Shown piece after piece: positions 35,435 to 45,823 of a DNA stretch of 64,000 nt. Under the pieces are notes generated by a model. The model did no database searches and was not told the origin of the DNA. It was given only the letters and a program-made list of their open reading frames with translations. The stretch is from Bosea vestrisii (lineage in GTDB: Bacteria > Pseudomonadota > Alphaproteobacteria > Rhizobiales > Beijerinckiaceae): assembly GCF_030144325.1 (NCBI RefSeq), contig NZ_CP126308.1, forward strand, positions 308,255-372,254, read 5' to 3'. Made by a program: the position numbers and the translations under genes. Each line of letters starts with the position of its first letter. The first letter of the stretch is position 1.

Positions 35435-38396
35435 GTGCGGCCAGAGACGATTTCATGGACGGGACAATCGGTGGAGCGCGTCGAGGACGCGGCCCTGCTG
35501 ACCGGTCGTGGCCGTTTCATCGACGATCTCGGGATCAGGCCCGGCACGCTCCATGCCGCCATCCTGCGCTCGCCCCATGCCCATGCCGACATCCTCTCCA
35601 TAGACAGCGCGGCCGCCGCTGCCATGCCGGGCGTCGCCGCGATCGTCACGGGGCATGACCTCGCGAGGCTGACGACGCCGATGGTGGCCGGCCTCAAGGT
35701 CGCGGTCGAGAATTGGCCGATGGCGGTCGAGCGCGTGCGATATGTCGGCGAGCCGGTCGCGATCGTCGTCGCGCTGGACCGCTATCTCGCCGAGGACGCG
35801 CTGGACGCGATCGAGATCGAATATGGCCCACTGCCCTGTGTCATCGATCCGCTGGCGAGCCTTGAGGCCGATGCGCCGGTCCTCCACGACAAAGCCGGGG
35901 CCAATCTCGTCAGCGACCGGTCCTTTCGCTATGGCGAGCCGGAGGCCGCCTTCGCGGCAGCCGCGCACCGCGTCGAAGTCTCCATCGCCTATCCGCGCAA
36001 CACCGGCTCGCCGATGGAGACCTTCGGCGTCGTCGCCGACTACGATCCCCATGAGGACGCCTACGAGATCCTCGCCAATTTCCAGGGGCCGTTCAGCATC
36101 CATGCGGTGATGGCGCGCTGCCTGAAGGTCCCCGGCAACCGGCTGCGCCTACGCATGCCGCCGGATTCGGGCGGCAGCTTCGGCGTCAAGCAGGGCGTCG
36201 CGCCCTATGCGGTGCTGATCGGCGTCGCCGCGCGGATGGCGGGGGCCCCGGTCAAGTGGATCGAGGACCGGCTGGAGCATCTGAGCGCCGCAGTGGCGGC
36301 GACGAACCGCGTCACCACGCTGAAGGCCGCCGTCACGAGCGAGGGCCGCATCACTGCGCTGGACTGGGACCAGGTCGAGGATTGCGGCGCCTATCCGCGG
36401 GCGCCCGAGCCCGCCACGCTCTACCGCATGCATGGCAACCTGACCGGGGCCTACGACATTCGGAATCTCGCCATCCGCAACCGCGTCGTGCTGACCAACA
36501 AGGCTCCGACGGGTCTCGTGCGCGGCTTCGGCGGCCCACAGGTCTACTATGCGCTGGAGCGGCTGATGCAGCGCATCGCCGTCGAGCTCGGGCTTGATCC
36601 GCTGGCCGTCATCCGCGCCAACCTCATTCAAAGCGGGGCGTTTCCTTATCGCACGGCCTCGGGCGCGCTCTACGATTCCGGCGACTATGTGAAGGCAGTT
36701 GATCTCGCTACGGCCGAAGGCCGGCTCGCCAAGCTGGAAAGGCGTCGCGACGAAGCCCGCGCCGCCGGCAGATGCTACGGCATCGGCTTTGCCGCGGCCG
36801 TCGAGCCCAGCGTTTCCAATATGGGCTATATCACCACGGTCCTGACCGCCGCCGAGCGGAAGAAGGCCGGGCCCAAGAACGGCGCGCAGGCGACGGCAAC
36901 CGTGTCGCTCGATCCCGTCGGCTCGGTCAGCGTCCATGTCGCCTCGGTGCCGCAGGGACAGGGCCATCGCACGGTGCTGGCGCAGGTCGTGGCCGATGTC
37001 TTCGGCCTGCCCCGTGAGGCGGTCAACGTCGTCGCCGATCTCGATACGGGCAAGGACGCCTGGTCGATCGCATCGGGGAATTATTCGAGCCGCTTTGCGG
37101 CCGCCGTCGCCGGTACAGCGCATCTGGCTGCGACCCGCCTGCGCGACAAGCTGGCTGCTATCGCCGGAAGCCAGCTCGACGTCCCGCCCGGGCAGATCGG
37201 CTTTGCCGGCGGCGCCGTCTTCGCCAAGGGCGACGCGGCCAACACGCTCCCCCTTCGGCCGCGTCGCCGCTCTTTCGCACTGGTCGCCTGCGCTGCTGCC
37301 CGACGGCGTCGACCAGGCGATCCGCGAGACCGCCTTCTGGACGCCCCCGGAGCTGTCCGCTCCAACCGAGATCGATGAGGTCAATTCCTCGCTCTGCCAT
37401 GGCTTCATCTTCGACATGGCCGGCGTCGAGGTCGAAGTCGAAACCGGCAAGGTCCGCATCGATCGCTATGTCACCATGCATGACTGCGGGCGCGTGCTGC
37501 ATCCCGGCATGGTCGAAGGCCAGATCAGGGGCGGCTTCGCGCAGGCGCTCGGCGCGACCTTCTACGAGGAACTCGCCTATGCCGATGACGGCGCTTTCCT
37601 GACCGGCACCTTCGCCGACTACCTGCTGCCGACCGCGACCGAAACGCCCGATATCGAGATCCTGCATATCGAGACGCCCTCGCCCTTCACGCCGCTCGGC
37701 GCCAAGGGCGTCGGCGAAGGCAATTGCATGTCGACGCCGGTCTGCCTCGCCAATGCGGTGGCCGACGCGCTCGGCGTCGCGGAACTGAACCTGCCGCTGA
37801 CCCCTGCCCGCGTCGCCGCGCTAATCGCCGCTCCGGAGCCCGCTTTGCCCGAGGCCCATCGCGACCGGGGGGCCGGCCTGGGCGCAGCCAAGCCCGGCGA
37901 TCGCACGCTGCGCGGCGAAGGGCAGGCCAGGGTAGCGGCCACGCCGGAAGCGATCTGGGCGATGCTGCTCGACGCCGACCAGCTGGCCTCGATCATCCCC
38001 GGCTGCAATGGCGTCAGGAAGCTTTCGGAGACGTATTTCAAGGCCGATGTGACGCTCGGCGTCGGTCCGGTGAAGGGTCGCTACAAGGCCGAGATCAAGC
38101 TCTGCGACCTCGATCCGCCAAAGGCCGCGACGCTGACCGGCTCGGTCTCCGGCGCGCTCGGCACCGGCGGCGGTTCCGGCCGCGTCAGCCTGTCGCCTGG
38201 CGAAGACGGGCTCACCATCATCTCCTATACCTATGAAGCGGCGGTCGGCGGCAAGGTCGCGGCCATTGGCGGACGCCTGCTCGATGGCGCGGCCAAGGCG
38301 ATCATCGGACAGTTCTTCGCGGCGCTCGCGCGCAAGGCTGCCCCCGAAAGCGCGAAGACCGGCTTCTTCGCCCGCCTGTTGCGGAGGCGGGCATGA
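35435..38396 (+). CDS. hmfA: Molybdopterin subunit of an hmfA-like 2-furoyl-CoA dehydrogenase with fused CoxG domain; frame interrupted at a C run
   Basis: Large subunit of a xanthine-dehydrogenase-family enzyme, which would hydroxylate 2-furoyl-CoA at C5. The GTG at 35435 follows GGGAG. Motifs are RGFGGPQ in the Mo-pterin domain (not the AYRCSFR of CO dehydrogenase), the QGQG segment PQGQGHRTV, and the catalytic Glu region LGAKGVGEGN. About 150 C-terminal residues form a CoxG/SRPBCC domain (ATPEAIWAMLLDADQLASIIPGC region), a fusion. The frame breaks at five C (37249-37253): four would join FAKGDAANTL to PFGRVAAL and give about 986 residues. The FAD and [2Fe-2S] subunits follow with overlaps. 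Confidence 0.72.
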
Positions 38397-39220
38397 AGCC
38401 CGCCGCTTTCGACTATATCCGCGCCAGCGACCTCTCCGAGGCGCTGGATGCGCTCAGCCGACACGGATCGGACGCCCGCATCATCGCCGGCGGACAGTCG
38501 CTGCTGCCGATGCTGAACATGCGGCTGGCGAAGCCCGCCGTGCTGATCGACGTGATGGGCATTCCCGGGCTCGACCAGGTTCGGCGCGAAGGCGATGCCA
38601 TCGTGGTGCCCGCCGGGGTGCGGCAGGCCGCGCTGATGCGCAGGCCCAACCTCGCTGCCGAACTGCCGCTGCTGGCGGCTGCCCTGCCCTGGCTCGGGCA
38701 CTACCAGACACGGGCGCGAGGCACCGTCTGCGGCTCGGCCGCCCATGCCGATCCAAGCGCGGAGATTCCGCTCTGTCTCGTGGCGCTCGACGGCGAGATC
38801 AGGCTGCGCTCGCGCAAGAAGAGCCGAACCGTGAAAGCGAGCGCTTTCTTCGCCGGCATGATGGTGACCGACAAGAGCGACGACGAGCTGATCGAGGCGG
38901 TCGCCTTCCCGACCGCCAAGGCCGGAACCGGTCATGCCTTCAAGGAGGTCGCGCGCCGCCACGGCGATTTCGCCATCGTCGGCTGCGCGGCGGTCGCGAC
39001 GCGCGATGCGATCCATTTTGCGGTTGCCGGCGTCGCCGACAAGCCTGAGCGCCGCAGCTTCCCACTGCTTGAAGGCACCGCGCTCTCCGACGCGCTCAAT
39101 GCCTTCGCCTGGGACCTCGACGCACGCGACGATGTCCATGCCACGGCCCGTCTGCGCCGCAACCTGGTGCGTTCGCTTGGCCGCGACACGATCGCGGAGG
39201 CGCTGTCATGTCGCGCCTGA
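38393..39220 (+). CDS. hmfB: FAD subunit of the molybdenum hydroxylase (hmfB-like)
   Basis: A 275-residue CoxM/CutM-type flavin subunit. The FAD-binding loop is IIAGGQSLLPMLNMRLAKP (summarised as AGGQSLLP) near residues 32-50 and the second flavin segment is GTVCGSAAHADPSAEIP near 108-124. It has no inserted four-Cys [4Fe-4S] region, which argues against 4-hydroxybenzoyl-CoA reductase, whose corresponding subunit carries one. The start overlaps the hmfA-like stop by four bases and the end overlaps the next gene by 13. Confidence 0.75.
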   Translation: MKPAAFDYIRASDLSEALDALSRHGSDARIIAGGQSLLPMLNMRLAKPAVLIDVMGIPGLDQVRREGDAIVVPAGVRQAALMRRPNLAAELPLLAAALPWLGHYQTRARGTVCGSAAHADPSAEIPLCLVALDGEIRLRSRKKSRTVKASAFFAGMMVTDKSDDELIEAVAFPTAKAGTGHAFKEVARRHGDFAIVGCAAVATRDAIHFAVAGVADKPERRSFPLLEGTALSDALNAFAWDLDARDDVHATARLRRNLVRSLGRDTIAEALSCRA

Positions 39221-39732
39221 GCGCCACGACGCGCCATCGCGTCGCCTTCATGCTGAACGGCAGGCCGGTTTCACTGGAGGCGGAACCGCGCCTGCTCGCG
39301 ACCGATGCGCTGCGCCATGACCTTGGCGCCACCGGAACCCATGTCGGCTGCGAGCATGGCGTCTGCGGGGCCTGCACCATCCAGATCGACGGCGCGCCGG
39401 CGCGTGCCTGCCTGACGCTAGCGGTCCAGCTCGAGGGCTGCGAGGTCAGGACGGTTGAAGGGCTCGCGCCCGCTGCCGACAGGCTCTCGGTGATGCAGGC
39501 GGCCTTCCGCCGTCATCACGCTTTGCAATGCGGATTCTGTACCGCCGGCATCCTGATCTCGCTCGACGCCTTTCTGCGCGAGCAGCCTCATCCGAGCGAA
39601 GAGCAGCTGCGCGAGGTCGTCGGCGGCCATCTCTGCCGCTGCACCGGCTATACGCCGATCATCCGGGCCGCGCTCGAAGCCGCCGCCCAGCTGCGCGCCG
39701 CGCCGTCCCTCCCGGAAGCTGCACATGTTTGA
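39208..39732 (+). CDS. hmfC: [2Fe-2S] subunit of the molybdenum hydroxylase (hmfC-like)
   Basis: A 174-residue CoxS-type iron-sulfur subunit. The plant-type [2Fe-2S] cluster is bound by CEHGVCGACTIQIDG and a later Cys (RACLTLA); the second cluster is bound by QCGFCTAGILI and CRCTGYTPI. It passes electrons from the Mo centre to FAD. The end overlaps the acyl-CoA synthetase gene by eight bases. Confidence 0.8.
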   Translation: MSRLSATTRHRVAFMLNGRPVSLEAEPRLLATDALRHDLGATGTHVGCEHGVCGACTIQIDGAPARACLTLAVQLEGCEVRTVEGLAPAADRLSVMQAAFRRHHALQCGFCTAGILISLDAFLREQPHPSEEQLREVVGGHLCRCTGYTPIIRAALEAAAQLRAAPSLPEAAHV

Positions 39733-41266
39733 TCTCGGCACCAGCTTCATGGCCAGCGTCGCACGCGATCCCGATGCGCTCGCCATCGTCGATGGCGATG
39801 TCCGGCTGAGCTATTCGCAATGGCTTAGGCGCATATCGTCGCTGGTCGCGTCCTTCGACGGCATGGGCCTGAAGGCGGGCGACCATGTCGTCACGGTGCT
39901 TCAGAACCGCTGGGAGGCGGCGAGCCTGCATTGGGCCTGCCAGTTTGCCGGGCTGACGATCGTGCCGATCAACTGGCGCGCCAAGCCCGACGAGATCGAT
40001 TTCGTCATCGAGAATTGCGAGGCTAGGGCGATCGCGTTCGAGGCGGTCGCCGGGCAGGCCATGGCCGAGAGCCGGCTCGCGACCTCAATCCCGCGCATCT
40101 CCATCGGCGCCGATGCGAGGCCGGCGGAGCTGACATTTGCCGAGATGGTGGCCGTGCCAGCTCCAACTGCGACTCCGCGCGCGCGCGCCGATGCCTGGTC
40201 GCTGATGCTCTATACCTCCGGCACCACGGCCAAGCCCAAGGGCGTGCCGCGCCGACACCGGGCCGAGCGTATGGCGGGCCTCGCCCATGTCGCCCAGAAT
40301 CTCTATGCGCATGGCGAACGCACGCTCGGCGTCATGCCGCTCTATCACACCATGGGCGTGCGCTCGCTGATTGCCATGTCGCTGATCGGCGGCGTCTTCG
40401 TCTGCCTGCCACGCTTCGACGTGGGCCAGGCGCTGGCGCTGATCGAGGCGGAAGCGATCACCAACCTCTATCTCGTGCCGACGCTCTATCACGACGTCGT
40501 CCACCATCCGCGCTTCGCTCAGACGGACGTCACCAGCGTGCGCAAGCTCGGCTTCGCGGGCGCGCCGATGACGGACGGACTGCTCAACAAGCTCACCGAG
40601 GCCTTTTCGCCGGAGCTCTTCGTCAATCACTACGGCTCGTCGGAAATCTACACCTTCACGATCAACCAGAAGGCCGCGGCCAAGCCCGGCTGCGCCGGCA
40701 AGGCCGGGCTGAATCAGCTCATCCGCGTCGTCAAGCTCGGCGCGGTCTCGGCGCGCGATCTCGCCGCTCCCGGCGAAGAGGGCGAGATCGTCGCGCTGGC
40801 CGCGAGCGACGAGGCCTTCGAGGGCTACTGGAAGCGCCCCGAGGCCGATGCCAAGTCACTGCGCGACGGCTGGTACTTCACCGGCGACACCGGCTTCTTC
40901 GATGCCGAGGGCGACCTCTACGTCTCCGGTCGCGTCGACGACATGATCATCACCGGCGGCGAGAACGTCTCGCCGGTCGAGATCGAAAGCTGCCTCTCGC
41001 TGCACCCCGGCGTCTCCGAGGTCGCCGTCGTCGGCCTGCCCGACGAGCGCTGGGGCAAGATCGTCGTCGCCTTCGTTCAGCGCGCCGGCCCGGTCACCGC
41101 CGAAGAACTCGACCAACACTGCAAGGCGACCGGGCTCGCCAATTTCAAGCGCCCGCGCCGCTTCGAATTCATTCAGGCAATCCCGAAATCGCCCGTGGGC
41201 AAGCTGCTGCGCCGCCAACTCGTCGCCGGCGAGTACGAACCCGAACCCGGCCTCACCGCCGAATGA
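39725..41266 (+). CDS. hmfD: Acyl-CoA synthetase, hmfD-like 2-furoyl-CoA synthetase
   Basis: A 513-residue AMP-forming acyl-CoA synthetase. The ATP motif LMLYTSGTTAKPKGVPRRH (core YTSGTTAKPKGVP) occurs near residue 160, the adenylate-binding NHYGSSE follows, and the C-terminal hinge and catalytic Lys appear in FTGDTGFFDAEGDLYVSGRVDD and PKSPVGKLLRR (Lys of GKLLRR). Gene order (Mo subunit, FAD, FeS, CoA ligase, crotonase-like) is that of hmfABCDE in furoate degraders such as Cupriavidus basilensis, so 2-furoate is the favoured substrate. Benzoate- or phenylacetate-type acids remain possible. Confidence 0.68.
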   Translation: MFDLGTSFMASVARDPDALAIVDGDVRLSYSQWLRRISSLVASFDGMGLKAGDHVVTVLQNRWEAASLHWACQFAGLTIVPINWRAKPDEIDFVIENCEARAIAFEAVAGQAMAESRLATSIPRISIGADARPAELTFAEMVAVPAPTATPRARADAWSLMLYTSGTTAKPKGVPRRHRAERMAGLAHVAQNLYAHGERTLGVMPLYHTMGVRSLIAMSLIGGVFVCLPRFDVGQALALIEAEAITNLYLVPTLYHDVVHHPRFAQTDVTSVRKLGFAGAPMTDGLLNKLTEAFSPELFVNHYGSSEIYTFTINQKAAAKPGCAGKAGLNQLIRVVKLGAVSARDLAAPGEEGEIVALAASDEAFEGYWKRPEADAKSLRDGWYFTGDTGFFDAEGDLYVSGRVDDMIITGGENVSPVEIESCLSLHPGVSEVAVVGLPDERWGKIVVAFVQRAGPVTAEELDQHCKATGLANFKRPRRFEFIQAIPKSPVGKLLRRQLVAGEYEPEPGLTAE

Positions 41267-42108
41267 TCGCCTCATCCCCCGTCCCCGACCGAAAGGCCCG
41301 CCCGATGAACGCCATAGCCCCGATCCACCCCGCATTGACCGGCCTCGACGGCTTCAGCGTCGAGATCGACGCCGCCCGCGAGCGCGCCGACATCATCCTC
41401 AGCCGCCCGCCGATGAACGTCATCTCGATGCCGCAGCGCGACCAGTTGCGGAAGGTCTTCGAGGCGCTGGACGAAGATGACCGCGTTCGTGTCATCGTGC
41501 TGCGCGCGATCGGCGAGAATTTTTCCTCCGGCGGCTACATCAAGGGCTTCCTCGAGGCTTCGCCCGAGCATGTCTCGAAGCTCGCCTGGAACATCGCCGC
41601 CCCGGCGCGCTGCACCAAGCCGGTCATCGTCGCCAATCGCGGCTATGCCTTCGGTGTCGGCTTCGAGATCTCGCTCGCCTGCGATTTCCGCATCGTCTCC
41701 GAGTCCTGCCAGTACGCGCTGCCAGAGCAGAAGCTCGGCCAGATACCGGGCTCGGGCGGTTCCGCCCGGCTGCAGAAGATGGTCGGCATCACCCGGACCA
41801 AGGACATTGTGATGCGCTCGAAGCGCATTTCGGGGCGGCAGGCCTATGACTGGGGCGTCGCCACCGAATGCGTGCCCGACGCCGAGCTGGAAGCGGCGAC
41901 CGATCGGCTGGTCGACGAACTGCGCAGTTTCTCGCCGATCGCCCAGCGTACCGCCAAGAAGCTCCTCAACGACACCGAGGACACGACGCTCGCCATCGCG
42001 ATCGAGCTGGAGGGGCACTGCTACAGCCGACTGCGCCAGTCCGACGACTTCCGCGAGGGCGTCGAGGCCTTCCACGCCAAGCGCGCTCCGAAATTCATCG
42101 GGAGCTGA
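41263..42108 (+). CDS. hmfE: Enoyl-CoA hydratase/isomerase family protein (hmfE-like)
   Basis: A 281-residue crotonase-fold protein. The oxyanion-hole segments are visible as ENFSSGGYIKGFLE and ANRGYAFGVGFEISLACDFRI. The ATG at 41263 overlaps the synthetase stop; ATG 41305 (MNAIAPIHP) is an alternative start close to the family N-terminus. In the furoate pathway HmfE hydrolyses the lactone/CoA ester formed after hydroxylation to give 2-oxoglutarate. That specific role is inferred from gene order. Confidence 0.65.
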   Translation: MIASSPVPDRKARPMNAIAPIHPALTGLDGFSVEIDAARERADIILSRPPMNVISMPQRDQLRKVFEALDEDDRVRVIVLRAIGENFSSGGYIKGFLEASPEHVSKLAWNIAAPARCTKPVIVANRGYAFGVGFEISLACDFRIVSESCQYALPEQKLGQIPGSGGSARLQKMVGITRTKDIVMRSKRISGRQAYDWGVATECVPDAELEAATDRLVDELRSFSPIAQRTAKKLLNDTEDTTLAIAIELEGHCYSRLRQSDDFREGVEAFHAKRAPKFIGS

Positions 42109-42112
42109 CGCC

Positions 42113-42589
42113 ATGGCGGGCGAGTTCGCGACCGTGAGCGACCAAGGCTGGCAGGAGGCGACGTTGAAGGAGCTCGCCCGTCTGGCGCGGGGCTCCTTCG
42201 TCGATCATCTCGGCCTGCGCCTGGTCGCGCTCGATGCGGACATGCTCGCGGCCGAGCTGCCGGTTCGCACGCAGATTGCCGGACATGACGGCCGGCTCCA
42301 GCCCGGCATCGCCCTGGCGATCGCGGAAGCCACGGGCATGCTGGCGAGCCACGCCATCATGGGCCAACGGCTGCATGACGCCGCCTGCCTCGACCTCAGC
42401 GCCAATCACTGCGGCTGCGTCATGGTTGGCGAAACGGTGCGCGTGACGGTGCAGGCGCTCTGCCTTGGCCGGCGCACCCATAATTGGGAGGTACATCTAC
42501 GGGCCGTCGACGACAGGCTTCTCTGCGTCGCGAAACTAAGGATCGCCATCAAGAACCGCACGGACGAACCCGTCCGCGTGGCCGCTTGA
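42113..42589 (+). CDS. PaaI-like hotdog-fold thioesterase
   Basis: A 158-residue hotdog-fold protein. Start ATG 42113 lies five bases after the preceding stop. Features include VDHLGLRLVALDADMLAAELPV and the central helix around PGIALAIAEATGMLASHAI, followed by HCGCVMVGETVRVTVQAL, as in PaaI/YdiI thioesterases. It probably releases CoA from a pathway product or stalled intermediate. It is the last enzyme gene before the transporter genes. Confidence 0.82.
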   Translation: MAGEFATVSDQGWQEATLKELARLARGSFVDHLGLRLVALDADMLAAELPVRTQIAGHDGRLQPGIALAIAEATGMLASHAIMGQRLHDAACLDLSANHCGCVMVGETVRVTVQALCLGRRTHNWEVHLRAVDDRLLCVAKLRIAIKNRTDEPVRVAA

Positions 42590-42638
42590 GCAGGGTCTAA
42601 CCTGCCCGCGCAAACACGTCCAACGGGAGGATATCGCC

Positions 42639-43817
42639 ATGAATATCATCATTCGGCTCACCGCCGCCGCCCTGCTCGCCGCGACCGCGCTGTCGCAGCC
42701 CGCCTTCGCACAGTCCGGGCCGATCAAGATTGGGGTCGTCACCCCGCTTTCGGGCACCTACACGCCGATCGGCCAACAGGTCCGCTGGGGGCTCGAACTT
42801 GCGGCGAAGGAAATCAATGCGGCCGGCGGCATTTCCGGTCGGCAGGTCAATCTGCTGTTCGAGGACGAGGAAGCCAACCCGTCCGTGGCAGTGCAAAAGG
42901 CCGAGAAGCTGCTTCAGGTCGAAAAGGTCGATTTCCTGACCGGTACCGTAAATTCCGGCTCGACGCTCGCCGTCGCCCAGCTCGCCGAGCGCAATGCCAA
43001 GCTCGCGGCGACGACGGTCTCCTTCGCCGACTCGATCACAACCGACAAATGCTCGCCCAACATGTTCCGGGTGAACGCGCGCGCCGAGCAGCAGTCTGTG
43101 GCGCTCGCGGCCTGGCTCGCCAAGGAGAAGCCCAAGGCCAAGGTCTTCTATCTCGGCCCCGACTACGAGATGGGCCGCTCCACCGTCGCGGCCTTCAAGT
43201 CGAGCGCCGAGAAAGGTGGGGCGCAGAGCGGCGGCGAGGTCTTCGCGCCGCTCGATTCCAAGGATTACACTCAGTATTTCGGCCAGATCCGCGCCTCGCG
43301 GCCGCAGGTCGTCTACACCTCCGTCGCCGGCAACGACACGGTGCGGCTGCTGACGCAGCTGCAGGATTTCGGCCTGCTTTCGGGCCTGACCGTGGTCGGT
43401 GCGTCCGGCACCGTGACCTCGCAGAACATCACCGCGATCGGCGCGGCCGCGGAGGGCTTCGCCACCGGCGTCGGCTACTCGCCGCAGATCGACTCGCCCG
43501 AGAACAAGACATTCGTCGCGGCCTTCCGCGCGGCCAACAAGACCGATCCTGACCTCTACGGCGCCGATAGCTATGGCCTGCTCTTCGCCTACAAGGCTGC
43601 CGTCGAGAAGGCGGGCTCGACCGAGACCGACAAGGTTCGCGAGGCCTTGCGCGGATTGAGCTGGCAGACCCCGCAGGGCACCAAGACCATCCGCGCCGGC
43701 GACCACCAGGCCATGCAGCCGATGTACGTGGTGCGCGTGACCAAGGGCAAGTTCGACATCATCGACAACGTCTCCTCGGAAAGCGCCATCGGCCCCGACG
43801 CCTGCACGCGGTTCTGA
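42639..43817 (+). CDS. ABC transporter substrate-binding protein, LivK-like
   Basis: A 392-residue periplasmic binding protein of the branched-chain amino acid/aromatic acid type. GGGAGG lies about 7 bases before the ATG. The signal peptide ends near AFAQS (residues 21-26). Type I fold features include IKIGVVTPLSGTYTPIGQQ, EINAAGGISGRQV and YLGPDYEMGRSTVAAF. It is followed by the matching permease and ATPase genes. Because it sits in the furoate-type operon, a furan or aromatic carboxylate is a more likely ligand than leucine. Confidence 0.88.
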   Translation: MNIIIRLTAAALLAATALSQPAFAQSGPIKIGVVTPLSGTYTPIGQQVRWGLELAAKEINAAGGISGRQVNLLFEDEEANPSVAVQKAEKLLQVEKVDFLTGTVNSGSTLAVAQLAERNAKLAATTVSFADSITTDKCSPNMFRVNARAEQQSVALAAWLAKEKPKAKVFYLGPDYEMGRSTVAAFKSSAEKGGAQSGGEVFAPLDSKDYTQYFGQIRASRPQVVYTSVAGNDTVRLLTQLQDFGLLSGLTVVGASGTVTSQNITAIGAAAEGFATGVGYSPQIDSPENKTFVAAFRAANKTDPDLYGADSYGLLFAYKAAVEKAGSTETDKVREALRGLSWQTPQGTKTIRAGDHQAMQPMYVVRVTKGKFDIIDNVSSESAIGPDACTRF

Positions 43818-43832
43818 GCAGCCACGGCACGA

Positions 43833-43855
43833 CCCCTCCCCCTCGTGGGGAGGGG
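43833..43855. other. Perfect 9-bp hairpin between binding-protein and permease genes
   Basis: CCCCTCCCC (43833-43841) and GGGGAGGGG (43847-43855) are exact inverted repeats around a five-base loop. No T run follows. In the mRNA it could stabilise the upstream binding-protein message, or it may be a dispersed intergenic element. Confidence 0.6.
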
Positions 43856-43888
43856 AGATCGCGCCGAGCCCTTCATCAAGGCCCCGCC

Positions 43889-44779
43889 ATGTCCCCCATC
43901 GACTATCTCCAATTCGTCCTCGCCCCGCAGGTCGTGAACGGGCTCGCGCTCGGGGTCGCGGTCGTGCTGGTGGCGCTGGGGCTGACCATCATCTTCGGCA
44001 TGCTCGACGTCATCAACATGAGCCATGGCGAGTTCTACGCGATCGGCGCCTATGCGGCGCTCGCGCTCGGCGCGGCCGGCATCGGCTTCTGGTTCCTGCT
44101 TGTGCTGGTGCCGGTCCTGATGATCCCGCTCGGCATGGCCGCGGAACGGCTGCTGATCCGGCCGGTCTTCGACACCAAGGACCGCCACGTCACCACGCTG
44201 CTCGTCACCTTCGGACTGGGCCTCATCGTCGAGGATGTACTGAAGGTGATCTTCGGCGCCAACACCCAGCGCCCGCCCACGCCGATCCCCGGCGCCAGCG
44301 AGTTCTTCGGCATCATCCTGCCGAACTACCGGCTCTTCCTCATTCTGGTTGGCGCGGCGATCGTGCTGGGCGTGGCCTTTGTCGTCTACAAGACGCGGCT
44401 GGGCGCGATGGTCCGCGCCGCCGCCTTCGATCGCAACATGGCGGCCTCGCTCGGGGTGCCGGTCTCGCTCGTCTACGCCGGCACCTTCGCCTTCGGCGTC
44501 GGCCTCGCAGGCCTGGCGGGCGTGCTGCTCGCGCCGATCTACTCGGTCTTCCCCACCATGGGGCGCGACTTCATCCTGCTTGCCTTCACGGTGGTGATCG
44601 TCGGCGGCATGGGCTCGATCTGGGGCGCGGTCGTCGCCGGCCTCCTGCTGACGCAGGTGCAGGCGCTCGCGAGCCTCGTCATCTCGCCGGTCTGGACCGA
44701 CCCGATCGTGTTCGGGACCATGGTCGCCTTTCTGGTTTTCCGCCCGCAGGGCCTGTTCGGGAGGCTCGGCCATGCATGA
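43889..44779 (+). CDS. livH: Branched-chain amino acid-type ABC permease, LivH
   Basis: A 296-residue membrane permease of the LivH family. Typical segments are GLALGVAVVLVALGLTIIFGMLDVINMSHGEFYAIGAY (core INMSHGEFY) at the N-terminus, the ASLGVPVSLVYAGTFAFG region, and the conserved VVIVGGMGSIWGAVVAGLL near the C-terminus. About eight membrane segments are visible. Its end overlaps livM by eight bases. Confidence 0.92.
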   Translation: MSPIDYLQFVLAPQVVNGLALGVAVVLVALGLTIIFGMLDVINMSHGEFYAIGAYAALALGAAGIGFWFLLVLVPVLMIPLGMAAERLLIRPVFDTKDRHVTTLLVTFGLGLIVEDVLKVIFGANTQRPPTPIPGASEFFGIILPNYRLFLILVGAAIVLGVAFVVYKTRLGAMVRAAAFDRNMAASLGVPVSLVYAGTFAFGVGLAGLAGVLLAPIYSVFPTMGRDFILLAFTVVIVGGMGSIWGAVVAGLLLTQVQALASLVISPVWTDPIVFGTMVAFLVFRPQGLFGRLGHA

Positions 44780-45823
44780 CCGGCTGACGCAATCCATGCG
44801 CGCGAGCCATTTGCTCGCGCTGCTCTTTGTCCTCGCCGCGCTTGGCCTTGCAGCCATGGGCGCTGCGACCGGCGACACCTTCTATCTGCGGCTCGGCACG
44901 GAAGCGCTGATCTTCGCCGGGCTCGCCCTCTCGGTCGACCTGCTGCTCGGCTATTCCGGCGCGCTCTCGCTGGGGCAGGCGCTGTATTTCGGCATCGGCG
45001 CCTATGTCTCGGCGCTGACCCTGATGAAGGCCCCCTCCTTCTGGCTCGCGATGGGCGCGGCTTTCCTGGCGACGCTGGTGGCGGCCGTCATCGGCGGGCT
45101 GATCGCCAACCGGGTGCGCGGCGTCTATTTCGCGCTGATCACCTTCGGCCTGGCGCAGGTCATGGCCAAGGTCGTCTACAACACGCGCGAGCTCGGCGCC
45201 TCGGACGGCATGATCGGCATCCCCGTGATCGAGATCGGGTTTGGCCCGTTCTCGGTCTCGGCGGGTAGCCCGGTCGGCTTCTTCCTGATCGTGCTCGCCA
45301 TCATCATGGGGCTCTACGCGCTGACCGCCTATCTCCTCGACACGCCGTTCGGCCGCGTCCTCACCGCGCTGAAGGCCAATGAGAAGCGCGTGCCGTTCCT
45401 GGGCTATTCGGTCTGGCGTGCCCGGATGGCGGCCTATGTGCTGGCGGGGCTGATCGCAGGGCTGTCGGGTGCGCTCTATCCGATGCTGCGCGGCTTCGTC
45501 TCGCCGGAGCTGATGTTTTTTGCGACCTCGGGCAATGCGGTGATCTCGGTCATTCTCGGCGGCGTCGGCACGCTGATCGGGGCGATCTACGGCTCGGTCC
45601 TGCTTGTCATCCTGAAATCGATCATCGGCAGCTGGACCGAGCATCATCTCATCGTCATCGGCGCGCTCTTCATGGCCTGCGTGATGTTCCTGCCCAAGGG
45701 GCTCGTCGGGTTCGTCCGGCCTTCCATCGAGGGCTGGCTGTCGCGCCAGCCGCAGGCCGCGCCTGTCCCGGTCGAGCCGATCGGCCTGACGCAGGCCATC
45801 GCCAAATCCGGGAGCGCCGCATC

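Noticed and set aside
35435..38396. CO dehydrogenase (CoxL) identity for the Mo subunit, suggested by the CoxG domain
   Set aside because: The Cys-containing AYRCSFR loop of CoxL is absent; the sequence reads RGFGGPQ as in other xanthine-dehydrogenase-type enzymes.
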